Origin: Campylobacter concisus
GTDB taxonomy: Bacteria > Campylobacterota > Campylobacteria > Campylobacterales > Campylobacteraceae
NCBI RefSeq assembly: GCF_003048835.2
Contig: NZ_CP060705.1
Location: forward strand, 1,116,001 to 1,180,000
DNA: 64,000 nucleotides
Direction: 5' to 3'
Shown piece after piece: positions 45,822-55,821 of the stretch (within the stretch, counting starts at the first letter, position 1; the number at the start of each line of letters is the position of its first letter). Below the pieces are notes generated by a model that saw only the letters and a program-made list of their open reading frames with translations, had not been told where the DNA came from and ran no database searches. A program made the translations under genes and the position numbers.

Positions 45822-46498
45822 CAAAGAACCAACTTATAGCCGATGCCGCGGATCGCGTGAATGTATTTTGGCTCTTTTGGATTTTCATTTAGTTTTTGGC
45901 GAATTCTGCCGATGATGACGTCGATACTTTTGTTTGAGCTATCTTCATTTATGCTTTCGCAGTTGTAGATGAGCTCCTCTCTAGTGACCGCTCCACCCTC
46001 TTTTTGAAGCAGATATTTTAAGATGTCATACTCCGCTGCGGTTAAATTTAGCACGCTTCCTTTAAATAAAATTTCCCGCTCAAAGTCTTTTAATACCAAG
46101 TCTTTGTTTAAATTTCTTGCCTCATTTGCAGGGGCGATGCTCTGCCTTCTTAGATGGCTTTTGATGCGAGCAAGAAGCTCTTGTGGGTCATAAGGCTTTG
46201 GTAGATAATCATCCGCACCGTTATCCAGGGCATTTACTTTGTCCGTTATATCGTGTCTTGCGCTTGAGATGATGATAGGGATGTTGTGCTTTTTTCTTAT
46301 CTCTTTGCAAACCTCCAGCCCATCCATGCCAGGGAGAGTGAGGTCAAGTATCACTAGGTCAAATTCGCTCGTGTTTAAAGTAGATAGTCCGATATATGGC
46401 TCCTCGGCCGTCGTCACTTTTATGTCGTAGTTTTCTAGGTATTCAGTTAAAATTTCAGCAAGCTCCATATCATCCTCTATCATTAAAATTCTAGTCAT
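45821..46498 (-). CDS. cprR: Response regulator, CprR-like (OmpR family)
   Basis: 225 residues. Receiver domain with ILMIEDDMELAEILTEYL, the phospho-Asp in LVILDLTLPGMDGLEVC and the Lys in DDYLPKPYDP. The C-terminal winged helix (VLNLTAAEYDILKYLLQ, SIDVIIGRIRQKL, YIHAIRGIGYKLVL) is of OmpR type. Partner of the overlapping cprS; htrA next door on the same strand is a probable target. Confidence 0.93.
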   Translation of the reverse strand: MTRILMIEDDMELAEILTEYLENYDIKVTTAEEPYIGLSTLNTSEFDLVILDLTLPGMDGLEVCKEIRKKHNIPIIISSARHDITDKVNALDNGADDYLPKPYDPQELLARIKSHLRRQSIAPANEARNLNKDLVLKDFEREILFKGSVLNLTAAEYDILKYLLQKEGGAVTREELIYNCESINEDSSNKSIDVIIGRIRQKLNENPKEPKYIHAIRGIGYKLVL

Positions 46499-46531
46499 GA
46501 TCTTTCCTGTTGTAAATTTATTTTTAAGGAT

Positions 46532-46537
46532 TATAGC
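46532..46537 (-). promoter_or_regulatory. -10 box of cprRS
   Basis: Minus-strand TATAAT, 34 bp before the cprR ATG, preceded by TCTGC. Confidence 0.5.
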
Positions 46538-46565
46538 AGATAAAGGTTTTAAAAATTTAAAAGAG

Positions 46566-46591
46566 TTAAGAGCTGAAATTTCAGCTCTTAA
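46566..46591 (-). terminator. Palindromic terminator of htrA
   Basis: A 26 bp perfect palindrome (centre GAAATTTC, ends TTAAGAG/CTCTTAA) 5 bp past the htrA stop, followed on the minus strand by CTCTTTTAAATTTTT. Confidence 0.72.
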
Positions 46592-46595
46592 GTGG

Positions 46596-47999
46596 TTATT
46601 TTATAACAAGGCCTTGCATGATGCCACCGCGGTTTATCCACACTAGCGTCTTTTTGCCTTTTGCATTTTTAACTGTGCTTGCAAATGTTTGAAGATCTTT
46701 TATGCTCTCTTCGCCAACTTGAACGATCACATCGCCTCTTTCAAAGCCAAAGTCTTCAGCTTTTGAGCCAGATTTTACGTCAGTTACAAGCACGCCTTGA
46801 GTGTCTGGGCTGATCTTATACTTAAATCTTATCTCATCGCTTAGATTACTAACGCTAAGACCTTCGATGATGACGCTTTTTGTCGCATCTTTTGCGTTGT
46901 GATCCATATTTACAAGCTTGATTTTTGTATTCATCACCTTATTTGATCGCTCGTAAGTTATATCAACGCTGCTATTTGGAGTTAGTGAGCCGATGAAATT
47001 TTTAAGATCATTTGCGTTTTTGATAGCTTTGCCGTTTGCTGAAATAACCAAGTCGCCTCTTTTTAGCCCTGCTTCATCTGCTGGCATGCCCTGCTCTACG
47101 CCACTTATTAAAGCACCTTCTTTATTTGTATAAAGCTCTTTTTGCTCATCAGTTAAATTTGCAATCGTAACGCCGATAAAACCACGCTCGATCTTACCGT
47201 CAGTTATCAGCTTTTTAGCGATATCTTTTACCATATTTGATGGTATGGCAAAGCCAATGCCGTTGTTACCACCACTTCTTGAAAGTATGGCTGAGTTTAT
47301 ACCGACTAAATAGCCCCTGCTATCAACCAAAGCGCCACCTGAGTTGCCAGGGTTTATCGAAGCGTCTGTTTGGATGAAATTTTCATATTGATTAAGGCCG
47401 ATGTTGTCTTTATTTAGCCCTGAGACGATACCTTGAGTGATGCTCTCGCCCACGCCAAATGGATTGCCTATGGCAAAGACGACATCCGTGTCAAGTAGCT
47501 TTGACGAGTCGGCAAATGTGATCGCATTTAACCCATTTGCCTCTATCTTTATGACGGCTAGATCAGTCTTTGGATCGCTGCCTATTAGTTTGGCTTTAAA
47601 TTCTTTGCCGCCATTTGCCAATGTCACAACGATCTGGTCGCTATCTTCGATGACGTGGTTGTTTGTAACGATGTAGCCGTCATTTGAGATGATGACACCA
47701 GAGCCAAGAGAGGTTGTCTTTTCTTTCTCTTTTGGTTTTGCAAAGTTAAATCCAAAAAATTCATTCAAAAACGGATCATTAAACATCTGCTCGATACCCG
47801 CATTGCTTACTGTTTTTGTAGTCGAGATATTTACTACTGAAAGTTTTGCCTGAGCGATAGAGTCGTAGTATGAGAGCACGCTATTTTTATCGCTTAACGG
47901 CGAAACTCTAGTTACATCTTGGTTTGCTTCGTTAAATTTAATATCAGCTCCCATTAGCAAAGAAGCCGCTGCTAATGAAATTAGCATAAATTTTTTCAT
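46596..47999 (-). CDS. htrA: HtrA/DegP-type periplasmic serine protease and chaperone
   Basis: 467 residues with a signal peptide (residues 1-17). The catalytic triad is His115 (TNNHVI), Asp146 (SDPKTDLAVI) and Ser220 (PGNSGGAL); two PDZ domains follow (about residues 260-360 and 375-467). In C. jejuni this protease is also secreted and cleaves E-cadherin; that role is known of the family, not shown here. Next to cprRS and divergent from cbpA-hspR, so it sits in an envelope and heat stress block. Confidence 0.96.
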   Translation of the reverse strand: MKKFMLISLAAASLLMGADIKFNEANQDVTRVSPLSDKNSVLSYYDSIAQAKLSVVNISTTKTVSNAGIEQMFNDPFLNEFFGFNFAKPKEKEKTTSLGSGVIISNDGYIVTNNHVIEDSDQIVVTLANGGKEFKAKLIGSDPKTDLAVIKIEANGLNAITFADSSKLLDTDVVFAIGNPFGVGESITQGIVSGLNKDNIGLNQYENFIQTDASINPGNSGGALVDSRGYLVGINSAILSRSGGNNGIGFAIPSNMVKDIAKKLITDGKIERGFIGVTIANLTDEQKELYTNKEGALISGVEQGMPADEAGLKRGDLVISANGKAIKNANDLKNFIGSLTPNSSVDITYERSNKVMNTKIKLVNMDHNAKDATKSVIIEGLSVSNLSDEIRFKYKISPDTQGVLVTDVKSGSKAEDFGFERGDVIVQVGEESIKDLQTFASTVKNAKGKKTLVWINRGGIMQGLVIK

Positions 48000-48029
48000 T
48001 TTTTTCCTTTAAATTGAAAATGTCTTGAA

Positions 48030-48035
48030 ATTATA
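48030..48035 (-). promoter_or_regulatory. -10 box of htrA
   Basis: Minus-strand TATAAT, about 31 bp before the htrA ATG. Confidence 0.5.
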
Positions 48036-48092
48036 AATAGAGCTTAAAAATAAAATCTTAACGCTTTTTTCTCCTTTGTAAATAAAAATAAA

Positions 48093-48113
48093 CTTGACTT
48101 GCATAGACTAAAG
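48093..48113 (+). promoter_or_regulatory. HAIR-like HspR operator upstream of cbpA-hspR
   Basis: CTTGACT-N7-ACTAAAG matches 12 of 14 positions of the HAIR consensus CTTGAGT-N7-ACTCAAG bound by HspR. It is 9 bp ahead of the cbpA -10 box, so bound HspR would block RNA polymerase. The hspR gene is downstream in the same operon, giving autoregulation. Confidence 0.75.
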
Positions 48114-48121
48114 TTTTGTGA

Positions 48122-48127
48122 TATAAT
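48122..48127 (+). promoter_or_regulatory. -10 box of cbpA-hspR
   Basis: TATAAT preceded by TTTTGTGA, 28 bp before the cbpA ATG; ribosome site AAGGAG follows. Confidence 0.7.
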
Positions 48128-48154
48128 CCGTGTCAAAAAACATAAGGAGAATAT

Positions 48155-49051
48155 ATGAGCGAAAGCTTATATGAAACTTTAGGAGTTTCAAAAGGCGCAT
48201 CAAGCGACGAGATAAAAAAAGCTTATAGAAAACTTGCTAGAAAGTACCACCCAGACATCAACAAAGACCCTGGAGCAGAGGATAAATTTAAAGAGATAAA
48301 CGCTGCTTATGAAATTTTAAGCGACGAGAAAAAACGTGCCCAGTATGATCAATATGGCGATAATATGTTTGGCGGTCAAAATTTCCACGACTTTGCCAGA
48401 GGCTCAGCCGATATGGGCGATCTAAACGATATCTTGAAAAATATCTTCTCAGGTGGATTTGGCGGAGGCGGCGCTAAATTTAGCGGTGGCTTTGGTGGCG
48501 GTTTTGAAGGATTTGAAGGCTTTGGCGGAGGCGGATTTGGCTTTGGAGGAGCTGATCTAGATGTAAATGCCAAAATTTCTATACCATTTGACGTGGCTGT
48601 AACTGGCGGCGAACACAAGATAAATTTTAATGGCGAAAGCATCAAGATAAAGATCCCAAGCGGCATAGAAGGCGGCGAAAAACTTCGCATAAAAGGCAAA
48701 GGCAAGAGTGCTGGCGGTCAAACTGGAGATCTTATACTTGCCATTAGCGTTGAGCCAAGCGACGAGTATGAAAGAGTCGGCGACGATCTTTATAAAGATG
48801 TAGAAATTCCACTAAAAACTATGCTCTTTGGCGGCAAGATAAATGTGCATACATATAAAAAAGATGTAACCATTAAAATCGCTGAGAACTCAAAAACAGG
48901 CACAAAGATCCGTTTAAAAGGATACGGCGTGCAAAACAGAAAGAGCGGAATTTATGGCGATCTTTACTTAAAGGCCAGGGTAAAACTTCCAAATATCAGT
49001 GAGCTTGACGAGGGCTTAGTAAAAGAGTTAAAAGAAAAATTACCGGAGTAA
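48155..49051 (+). CDS. cbpA: DnaJ-class co-chaperone, CbpA
   Basis: 298 residues. J domain (1-70) with the HPD in [12 protein letters not shown], a glycine/phenylalanine-rich linker (about 85-135), and the two C-terminal substrate-binding domains; no zinc-finger cysteines. This is the CbpA-type DnaJ. With hspR 3 bp downstream the pair forms the known heat-shock unit of Campylobacter and Helicobacter (cbpA-hspR). Confidence 0.95.
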   Translation: MSESLYETLGVSKGASSDEIKKAYRKLARKYHPDINKDPGAEDKFKEINAAYEILSDEKKRAQYDQYGDNMFGGQNFHDFARGSADMGDLNDILKNIFSGGFGGGGAKFSGGFGGGFEGFEGFGGGGFGFGGADLDVNAKISIPFDVAVTGGEHKINFNGESIKIKIPSGIEGGEKLRIKGKGKSAGGQTGDLILAISVEPSDEYERVGDDLYKDVEIPLKTMLFGGKINVHTYKKDVTIKIAENSKTGTKIRLKGYGVQNRKSGIYGDLYLKARVKLPNISELDEGLVKELKEKLPE

Positions 49052-49054
49052 AAA

Positions 49055-49429
49055 ATGCAAAATTATGAAGAACCACTTTTTTTAATAAGCGTTGTAGCAA
49101 AGGTTTTAAGCATACATCCACAAACTTTAAGACAATACGAAAGAGAGGGACTAGTTGAACCCTCAAGAACAGACGGCAAGATGAGACTCTACTCGCAAAA
49201 AGACGTCGATCGCGTCAAAACGATACTAAATTTGACCCGCGAACTTGGCGTAAATTTAGCAGGTGTTGATGTGATACTTCAGCTAAAAGAGAAAATTGAC
49301 GATTTAGAATCAACTATTGATGATTTAAATAAAAAATTACACGAAGCTACCAGTCAAACTAGCACCAAAAGATCGCTTGTTAAGAGAAAAAATAGCTTTG
49401 ATCTTGTCTTTTATGAGGGTAAAAAATAA
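49055..49429 (+). CDS. hspR: MerR-type heat-shock repressor HspR
   Basis: 124 residues. The MerR helix-turn-helix at 8-75 has LISVVAKVLSIHPQTLRQYE and YEREGLVEPSRTDGKMRLYS; the coiled C-terminus gives dimerisation. HspR represses chaperone genes through HAIR sites, one of which stands ahead of this operon (48093-48113). kefB starts 3 bp later. Confidence 0.94.
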   Translation: MQNYEEPLFLISVVAKVLSIHPQTLRQYEREGLVEPSRTDGKMRLYSQKDVDRVKTILNLTRELGVNLAGVDVILQLKEKIDDLESTIDDLNKKLHEATSQTSTKRSLVKRKNSFDLVFYEGKK

Positions 49430-49432
49430 TAT

Positions 49433-51058
49433 ATGGAACAAATTTTAGAAGGCTTCTTGCTTGTCGCTGCGATCTCGGTTGCGTTAAATGTCATTTTTAA
49501 GAAATTTCAGATACCAACTATCATCGGCTACATCGTAACTGGCACGCTTATATCTGAGTTTTTCAACCTAAAAAGCAACGATGAAATTTCTCATATCGCG
49601 GAATTTGGTATCGCATTTTTGATGTTTACGATCGGACTTGAGTTTAGCTTTAAACACCTGATGAGCATGAAAAAAGAGGTCTTTCTAAATGGAGGTCTGC
49701 AAGTTTGCCTAAGCGGCTTTGTGATGGGCGTGATGCTCTACTACGCGCTTCATCTAAAGGACGAGACAGCACTTATCGCTGGTCTTGCCTTTGCTCTATC
49801 TTCAACTGCGATCGTGCTAAAAACGCTAAATGACAATGGCGATGTAAGTAAAATTTATGGTAGAAAGGCGCTTGGAATTTTACTATTTCAAGATATCGCC
49901 GTCATCCCTATTTTGCTTATGATAGATATGTTTAGCTCGCAAGATGCCTCGATAAATGAGCTTTTGTTAAAGACATTTACAAGTGCAGTTATCCTTATCG
50001 TTGTGCTATTTTTGCTCGGCAAATACGTCATCAACTGGATATTTTACAAAGTCGTTCAGACAAACTCTCAAGAGGTCTTTATAGCTACGATCCTCTTTTT
50101 AGTAGTTGGCGCCAGCACGCTAGCCCACTTCTTTGGCTTTTCATACTCTCTTGGTGCATTCTTAGCTGGTATGATGATGGCAGAGACGCAGTATAAGCAC
50201 CAGATCGAGGTCGATCTCATACCTTTTAGAGATCTGCTTCTTGGACTATTTTTTATAACCGTTGGTATGCAGATAAATTTTGTAGTCGTGCTCTCAAATA
50301 TCTGGCTAGTTCTAGGTCTAGTCTTTAGCATAATGGTCGTAAAAGCTATCGTCGTTTTTGCCGTTTTAAATATCTACTTAAAACGCAGGGTCGCTGCTAA
50401 AACCGCACTTAGCGTCTGCCAGATCGGCGAATTTGCACTGGCTGTATTTGGGCTGATGACTACTAGAAATCTTCTTGATGTCCAAACTGCGCAAATTTTC
50501 ATCGCAGCCTCTGTTATATCGATGTTTGCAACACCTTTTATACTTAAAAAGCTTGACGTCTTAGCTGATCTTGTAGAGCGTGAGGTGATAGTCGAGTCAA
50601 ACGAGACCTTAAAACCACAAAAACTAAAAAATCACATCGTAGTCTTTGGCTATGATAGGCTCGGTCAAGAGGTGGTTTTGAGACTAAAAGAGACAAAGCT
50701 TTTATACATCGTGCTTGATAACGACATCAGCCTAGTTGAGCTTGGCAGAAGCCGCGGGGAAAATGTATTTTTAGGAAACGTGCTTCAAAGCAACACTCTT
50801 GAAAATGCCTGCCTAAGCGACGCAGCGGCCGTTATCATAACATTTAGCAACGAGCAAAGAGTTGAGCTAATCGCTCAAAAGATAAAAGACTACGGAGCAA
50901 ATATCCAGACCATCATCAAAGCAAATGGCGAGGGTAACAAAGATATTTTTGGCGAGCTAGGCGCAAATTTCCACCTAATAAGCGAAGAGCGCGTCATGGC
51001 AAAAACTCTTGTTCACGAAGCCCTTCAATACAAGATCGACCACGACATAAGAGCGTAG
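49433..51058 (+). CDS. kefB: Kef-type monovalent cation:proton antiporter with TrkA-N domain
   Basis: 541 residues. About twelve membrane helices in a Na/H exchanger fold, with GYIVTGTLI, AFALSSTAIVLKTLNDN and SYSLGAFLAGMMMAE, then from about 390 an RCK/TrkA-N domain with IVVFGYDRLGQEVVLRLKE as nucleotide-binding motif. Probably potassium efflux. It follows hspR by 3 bp, so belongs to the heat-shock operon, as in C. jejuni. Confidence 0.92.
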   Translation: MEQILEGFLLVAAISVALNVIFKKFQIPTIIGYIVTGTLISEFFNLKSNDEISHIAEFGIAFLMFTIGLEFSFKHLMSMKKEVFLNGGLQVCLSGFVMGVMLYYALHLKDETALIAGLAFALSSTAIVLKTLNDNGDVSKIYGRKALGILLFQDIAVIPILLMIDMFSSQDASINELLLKTFTSAVILIVVLFLLGKYVINWIFYKVVQTNSQEVFIATILFLVVGASTLAHFFGFSYSLGAFLAGMMMAETQYKHQIEVDLIPFRDLLLGLFFITVGMQINFVVVLSNIWLVLGLVFSIMVVKAIVVFAVLNIYLKRRVAAKTALSVCQIGEFALAVFGLMTTRNLLDVQTAQIFIAASVISMFATPFILKKLDVLADLVEREVIVESNETLKPQKLKNHIVVFGYDRLGQEVVLRLKETKLLYIVLDNDISLVELGRSRGENVFLGNVLQSNTLENACLSDAAAVIITFSNEQRVELIAQKIKDYGANIQTIIKANGEGNKDIFGELGANFHLISEERVMAKTLVHEALQYKIDHDIRA

Positions 51059-51305
51059 TAAATTTTACTTCTTAAAACACGCTTTTTTGTTAAGTTCGTT
51101 TAAATAAATTGATAAAACTATTAGCAATATTTTTGATTATATAAGAAACAATAAGAAGCTAAAAATTTGTCTGGTCAAAATATCAATGCTAGTCTTAATG
51201 AGAAAGAAGTAAAAATTAAAGAGCTATCAAAAGATAAAAAATAGAATTTATTACAAATTAAAATAAAAGCATATTAGCCAATAATATGCTTTTAAAATTA
51301 AATTT

Positions 51306-51328
51306 AAAGCCTAGTTTTTCTAGGCTTT
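51306..51328 (-). terminator. Terminator of the lolC-like gene
   Basis: AAAGCCTAG (51306-51314) and CTAGGCTTT (51320-51328), loop TTTTT. The stem overlaps the stop codon of the permease gene; on the minus strand T-rich sequence follows. Confidence 0.85.
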
Positions 51329-52526
51329 ACTCATTTCTTAAAGTTTGAAGGACATTTACCTCTGTGGCTTTTTTAGCTGGATAGTAAGACGAGATAGCCA
51401 CGATAAACACAGCTCCAACTACGATAAGCACAAGATCGATGGTTGAGAGTTCAAGTGGTAGTTTGCTTGAGCCATAAACATCAGCTGGCAGGTCTATGAT
51501 GTTGAAATTTCCAAGTAAAAATAGCCCCAAAAAGCCAAGCACTAAGCCAAATATAATGCCACCTCCACCTATTACTAGCCCTTGATAAAAAAAGCTTCTT
51601 TTTATCTCACTTTTACTAGCACCAAGCGCTAAAAGCAAGGCGATCTCTTGCCTGCGGTTCATCACGGTCATTAGTAGTGAGCTTATGATATTTAGCGACG
51701 CCACAAGGATAATTAACATCAAAACGATAAAAAGTGCTCTTTTTTCAAGTGCGAGTGCTGAGAAAAAGTTGCCATTTTGCTCCCACCAGCCAATAGCAAC
51801 TGTGCCAGCTGGTAGGCCTTCGCGCACCCTTTTTATATCATCAAATGGCTTACTTGAAAAGATGTGAATTCCATCATAAACGCCTTTTGGGTAGTCTAAA
51901 ATTTTCCTTAATGCATCAACTGAAGTATATGAAAACGCCTTGTCGTAGGCGATTAGCCCAGATGTAAATGAGCCGCCTATGTCAAAGCGCTTCATCTTTG
52001 GCGTTAGCGAAAAGCCAGCAGGATCAGCCTTTGTAAAGATAAGTGTTAGTTTTTCATCGTTTCTTAGCCTAAACTCACTCGTTATGCCACTTCCCACAAG
52101 TATCTCAAAGCCCTCTAGCTCTTTTTCCTTCAAAGCATCATTTACAACTGAATTTATCTGCTTTTCATCTTTAAAATTTACGCCATAAATTAGCCCACCT
52201 TCAAGCGCATTTGCCGAGCGGTAAATGACCTGCGTGCTGATATATGGACTAAATTTAAGGTCGCTAAATTTAGCCTTTAGCTCATCTACAAAGCCATCAT
52301 CGATCGATCCTTTAAAAGCGCTTTGAACGGTTATAGGATAGTTCATCGTAAAAAGTTTGCGCTCAAATTCTTTATCAAATCCGTTCATGATCGCCATTGC
52401 AACTATTAAAACCATAAGTCCTATACTAACACCAAGAAAGGCGAGCAAGGCGCTTAGAGCGATAAATGGCTGAGTTTTATCAAATCTTAAATATTTAAAA
52501 AGTAGGTACTTTGGTAAGCTTGTCAT
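51327..52526 (-). CDS. LolC/LolE family lipoprotein-releasing permease
   Basis: 399 residues: one N-terminal membrane helix, a periplasmic domain of about 210 residues and three more helices in the FtsX-type C-terminus. FIALSALLAFLGVSIGLMVL and LIILVASLNIISSLLMTVMN are typical of LolC/LolE. It should work with LolD ATPase to release lipoproteins from the inner membrane; no lolD is seen nearby. lolA is at 55282, beyond secA. The frame opens at a TTG at 52529, but ATG 52526 is used. Confidence 0.88.
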   Translation of the reverse strand: MTSLPKYLLFKYLRFDKTQPFIALSALLAFLGVSIGLMVLIVAMAIMNGFDKEFERKLFTMNYPITVQSAFKGSIDDGFVDELKAKFSDLKFSPYISTQVIYRSANALEGGLIYGVNFKDEKQINSVVNDALKEKELEGFEILVGSGITSEFRLRNDEKLTLIFTKADPAGFSLTPKMKRFDIGGSFTSGLIAYDKAFSYTSVDALRKILDYPKGVYDGIHIFSSKPFDDIKRVREGLPAGTVAIGWWEQNGNFFSALALEKRALFIVLMLIILVASLNIISSLLMTVMNRRQEIALLLALGASKSEIKRSFFYQGLVIGGGGIIFGLVLGFLGLFLLGNFNIIDLPADVYGSSKLPLELSTIDLVLIVVGAVFIVAISSYYPAKKATEVNVLQTLRNE

Positions 52527-52544
52527 CAAATAGCCTTTAAAAGA

Positions 52545-52566
52545 TTAAGGCGCTTTGGCGCCTTAA
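52545..52566 (-). terminator. Terminator of secA
   Basis: TTAAGGCGC (52545-52553) with GCGCCTTAA (52558-52566) around TTTG, a 9 bp stem 11 bp past the secA stop, then ATCTTTT on the minus strand. Confidence 0.82.
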
Positions 52567-52577
52567 AAGTAGAAATT

Positions 52578-55184
52578 TTAAGCAAATATGCCTTTTTTAG
52601 GGCCACTTTTGCCGTGGCAATCTTTATATTTTTTACCGCTTCCGCAAGGGCATGGAGCGTTTCTTGGTATCTTTTTTTCAGGCGTGAAATTTTCTTCTTC
52701 GCCTTGATTATTATAGCTTAGGGGCTCATTTTCAGCATTTTGGCTAGCTTCTAACATCATCCTGGCTTGCTCTTCTTGCTCCTCACGGCTCTTAAATCTA
52801 ACGATTTGAAGCGTTTTAACGCTCTCAGTTTTTAGCCTGCCAACTAGCTCCATAAAGAGGTTGTAGCTCTCTTTTTTATACTCCACTAGCGGATCTTTTT
52901 GATTATACCCTCTTAGACCGATACCAGTTTTTAGGATATCCATCTGATAAAGATGCTCTCTCCACGCATTATCAAGCACTTGAAGGTATAAAATTTTCTC
53001 TATATCTTTTCTTTGCTCTTCATTTAGCACGCTCATTTTTTCGTTATATCTAACCTCTAAAATTTGCGCTATTTTTTCTACTAGTTCATTATACTCTAGC
53101 CCTTTTAGCTCGCTCTCGTCGATCTCTTCGCTGCAGTCCGCAAGGATGATAGAGCATAAATTTTTAATGTCATAATCATCTTTTAAGCCGCCATGGAAAA
53201 TTTCAGCCGTATCAAGTAAATTTGTAGCGTATTCAACTCTATTTTGAGCTATTTTTTCACTCATATCGTAGTTTTTATCAAGTAGCTCGTCGCGGTATTT
53301 ATAGATGGTCTTTCTTTGCTCATTTGCCACGTCGTCATACTCAAGCAAGTGTTTTCTAGCCTCAAAGTGCAAGCTCTCGACTTTCTTTTGAGCATTTTCA
53401 ACAGCTCTTGTCACCATGCGGCTTTCGATGCTTTCGCCCTCGTCGATACCAAGCCTATCCATGATCGCTTTTATGCGGTCGCTACCAAAAATCCTTAAAA
53501 GATTGTCCTCTAAGCTTAGATAAAATCTACTCATACCAGGATCACCCTGACGTCCAGCACGGCCACGCAGCTGATTATCTATCCTTCTACTCTCGTGCCT
53601 TTCGGTGCCGATGATATATAAACCGCCAAGGTCTCTCACCTCGTCATTTATCCTGATATCAACACCACGTCCAGCCATGTTTGTAGCGATAGTCACAGCG
53701 CCTTTTACACCAGCTTGCGCGATGATCTCGGCCTCTTTTTCATGGTTTTTAGCATTTAGCACAGAGTGTGGGATGCCAGCTTTTTTAAGCATCTCATGAA
53801 GCACCTCACTACGCTCGATACTTGCAGTTCCTACAAGCACTGGCTGACCTTTCTCGTGAGCTTTTTTGACTTCATCGATAACTGCTTTAAATTTCTCGTT
53901 TTGAGTTTTATAGATAAGATCGTTTTGATCGATCCTCTTAACTGGCACGTTTGTTGGGATTGAGATAACTTCAAGATTATAAATTTGAGAAAACTCAGTA
54001 GCCTCTGTCTGAGCCGTGCCGGTCATACCTGCAAGCTTTTTATACATCCTAAAATAGTTTTGATATGTCGTATCGGCAAGAGTTTGGCTCTCTTCTTGAA
54101 TTTTCACGCCCTCTTTTGCCTCAAGCGCTTGGTGAAGCCCCTCGCTAAATCGCCTGCCCTCGCTTAGACGTCCTGTAAATTCATCAACGATGACAACTTC
54201 GCCATCTTTTACGACGTAGTGCACGTCTTTTTCAAAGAGATTGTGCGCCTTTAGAGCTTGATCTAGGTGGTGGCTTAGCACGGCGTTTTCAAGGTTATAT
54301 AAATTTTCAACTCCAAAGAGCTTTTCAGCCTTGCTTATGCCAGCCTCTGTGATCATTATCGTTCTATTTTTTTCATCTACTATAAAGTCCCCCGTTGGCT
54401 TTGAGCCTGGCACGTTTGGATCAGCTGGAGTGCCTCTAGTAAGCTGTTTTGCGACTTGATCAGCTCTTATGTAGCCATCAAGCGTGCGGTTTGTTGGACC
54501 AGAGATTATAAGTGGCGTTCTAGCCTCATCTATCAATATACTATCGACCTCATCTACGATAACGAAGTTATGGCCTCTTTGTACCTTTTGACCAGCTTCA
54601 AATTTCATATTGTCACGAAGGTAGTCAAAGCCAAATTCTGAGTTTGTGCCGTATGTTATGTCGGCGTTATATGCAGCTTGCCTTACTTCATCGTCGTATC
54701 CGCCACTTAGTATCACATCGACGCTTAAGCCTAAAAAGTTATAAAGCTCGCCCATTTGCGTCGCGTCACGCTTTGCAAGGTAGTCATTTACGGTAACTAC
54801 ATGCACGCCTTTGCCACTCATCGCGTTTAAGATAACTGGTAAAGTCGCCACCAATGTCTTACCCTCGCCTGTCTTCATCTCAGCGATCCTGCCCTCGTTT
54901 AGCACCATACCACCGATTAGCTGCACGTCAAAATGGCGCATCTTAAGCACCCTTTTGCTAGCCTCTCTAACTAATGCAAAGACATCATTTAAAATTTGAT
55001 CTAAAGTGACTTTTTCTTCGACGACTTGGGCTTTAAGCTCGTTAAATTTGATCTTAAGCTCATCATCGCTCATCTTCTCATAAGTAGGTTCTAGCGCATT
55101 TATCTGCGCCACACGTTTTATATATTTTTTGACTTCTCTATCGTTTTTCGTGCCAAAAATCTTTCTAAATACCGATGAAATCAT
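52578..55184 (-). CDS. secA: Preprotein translocase ATPase SecA
   Basis: 868 residues, full length. DEAD motor with [13 protein letters not shown] and [17 protein letters not shown], then [15 protein letters not shown], helical wing and scaffold domains, and a C-terminal SEC-C zinc motif [13 protein letters not shown] for SecB/membrane contact. GGAAGG precedes the ATG. Drives protein export through SecYEG. Confidence 0.98.
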   Translation of the reverse strand: MISSVFRKIFGTKNDREVKKYIKRVAQINALEPTYEKMSDDELKIKFNELKAQVVEEKVTLDQILNDVFALVREASKRVLKMRHFDVQLIGGMVLNEGRIAEMKTGEGKTLVATLPVILNAMSGKGVHVVTVNDYLAKRDATQMGELYNFLGLSVDVILSGGYDDEVRQAAYNADITYGTNSEFGFDYLRDNMKFEAGQKVQRGHNFVIVDEVDSILIDEARTPLIISGPTNRTLDGYIRADQVAKQLTRGTPADPNVPGSKPTGDFIVDEKNRTIMITEAGISKAEKLFGVENLYNLENAVLSHHLDQALKAHNLFEKDVHYVVKDGEVVIVDEFTGRLSEGRRFSEGLHQALEAKEGVKIQEESQTLADTTYQNYFRMYKKLAGMTGTAQTEATEFSQIYNLEVISIPTNVPVKRIDQNDLIYKTQNEKFKAVIDEVKKAHEKGQPVLVGTASIERSEVLHEMLKKAGIPHSVLNAKNHEKEAEIIAQAGVKGAVTIATNMAGRGVDIRINDEVRDLGGLYIIGTERHESRRIDNQLRGRAGRQGDPGMSRFYLSLEDNLLRIFGSDRIKAIMDRLGIDEGESIESRMVTRAVENAQKKVESLHFEARKHLLEYDDVANEQRKTIYKYRDELLDKNYDMSEKIAQNRVEYATNLLDTAEIFHGGLKDDYDIKNLCSIILADCSEEIDESELKGLEYNELVEKIAQILEVRYNEKMSVLNEEQRKDIEKILYLQVLDNAWREHLYQMDILKTGIGLRGYNQKDPLVEYKKESYNLFMELVGRLKTESVKTLQIVRFKSREEQEEQARMMLEASQNAENEPLSYNNQGEEENFTPEKKIPRNAPCPCGSGKKYKDCHGKSGPKKGIFA

Positions 55185-55281
55185 TACTTTACCTTCCTAA
55201 ATTTTTAAACTTTGGATCTTAGCATAGTTTAACTATTTATTTAATTAAACTGGGCTAGAATACGCCAAAAAAGGATAAAAA

Positions 55282-55794
55282 ATGAGAAAATTTTTGATAG
55301 CTTCTCTCGTTGCAGTTTGTTCATTTGGCGCTGGCTTAAATTTTAAAAGCCTGCAAAGTGACTTTACGCAAACTGTCTTTAGCGAGGGCAAAAGTGTAAA
55401 TTATAAGGGTAGATTTTACGCTAAAAACGACAACACAGCACTTTGGATATATGAAAGTCCAACACCAAAGAGAATTTACTTTGACAAAGATAAAGTGGTC
55501 GTGATCGAAGATGAGCTTGAGCAAGCCATCATTTCAAGACTAGACGACACGCCAAATTTGACGCAGGTCTTAGCTCACGCAGAGCAAATTCAGCCGACAC
55601 TTTATAAGGCGATATATGACGGAGTTGAGTATTTTATAACGATCAAAAACACGCTTCCAACGACGATTGACTATAAAGACAAGCTCTCAAATAAGATAAA
55701 AATCACTCTAAGCAACCCAGTAAAAGACGCACTCATCCCAAAAGAGACGCTAACTCCAGTCATCCCACAAGGTTACGACATCGTAAATCAATAA
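55282..55794 (+). CDS. lolA: Outer-membrane lipoprotein carrier protein LolA
   Basis: 170 residues with a signal peptide (about 1-18). LQSDFTQTVFSEGKSVNYKG and ALWIYESPTPKRIYFDKDK are the LolA pattern. It shuttles lipoproteins across the periplasm. Divergent from secA; the 98 bp gap holds a TAGAAT -10-like box. A LolB partner is absent, as usual outside beta/gamma-proteobacteria. Confidence 0.92.
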   Translation: MRKFLIASLVAVCSFGAGLNFKSLQSDFTQTVFSEGKSVNYKGRFYAKNDNTALWIYESPTPKRIYFDKDKVVVIEDELEQAIISRLDDTPNLTQVLAHAEQIQPTLYKAIYDGVEYFITIKNTLPTTIDYKDKLSNKIKITLSNPVKDALIPKETLTPVIPQGYDIVNQ

Positions 55795-55820
55795 ATTTGG
55801 CTAGCTTTTAGCCAAATTTA
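55792..55820. terminator. Bidirectional terminator between lolA and the exported protein gene
   Basis: A perfect 12 bp stem, TAAATTTGGCTA (55792-55803) with TAGCCAAATTTA (55809-55820), loop GCTTT. The left arm includes the lolA stop codon, and the right arm ends 1 bp before the convergent gene's stop, so one hairpin serves both. Confidence 0.78.
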
Positions 55821-55821
55821 C

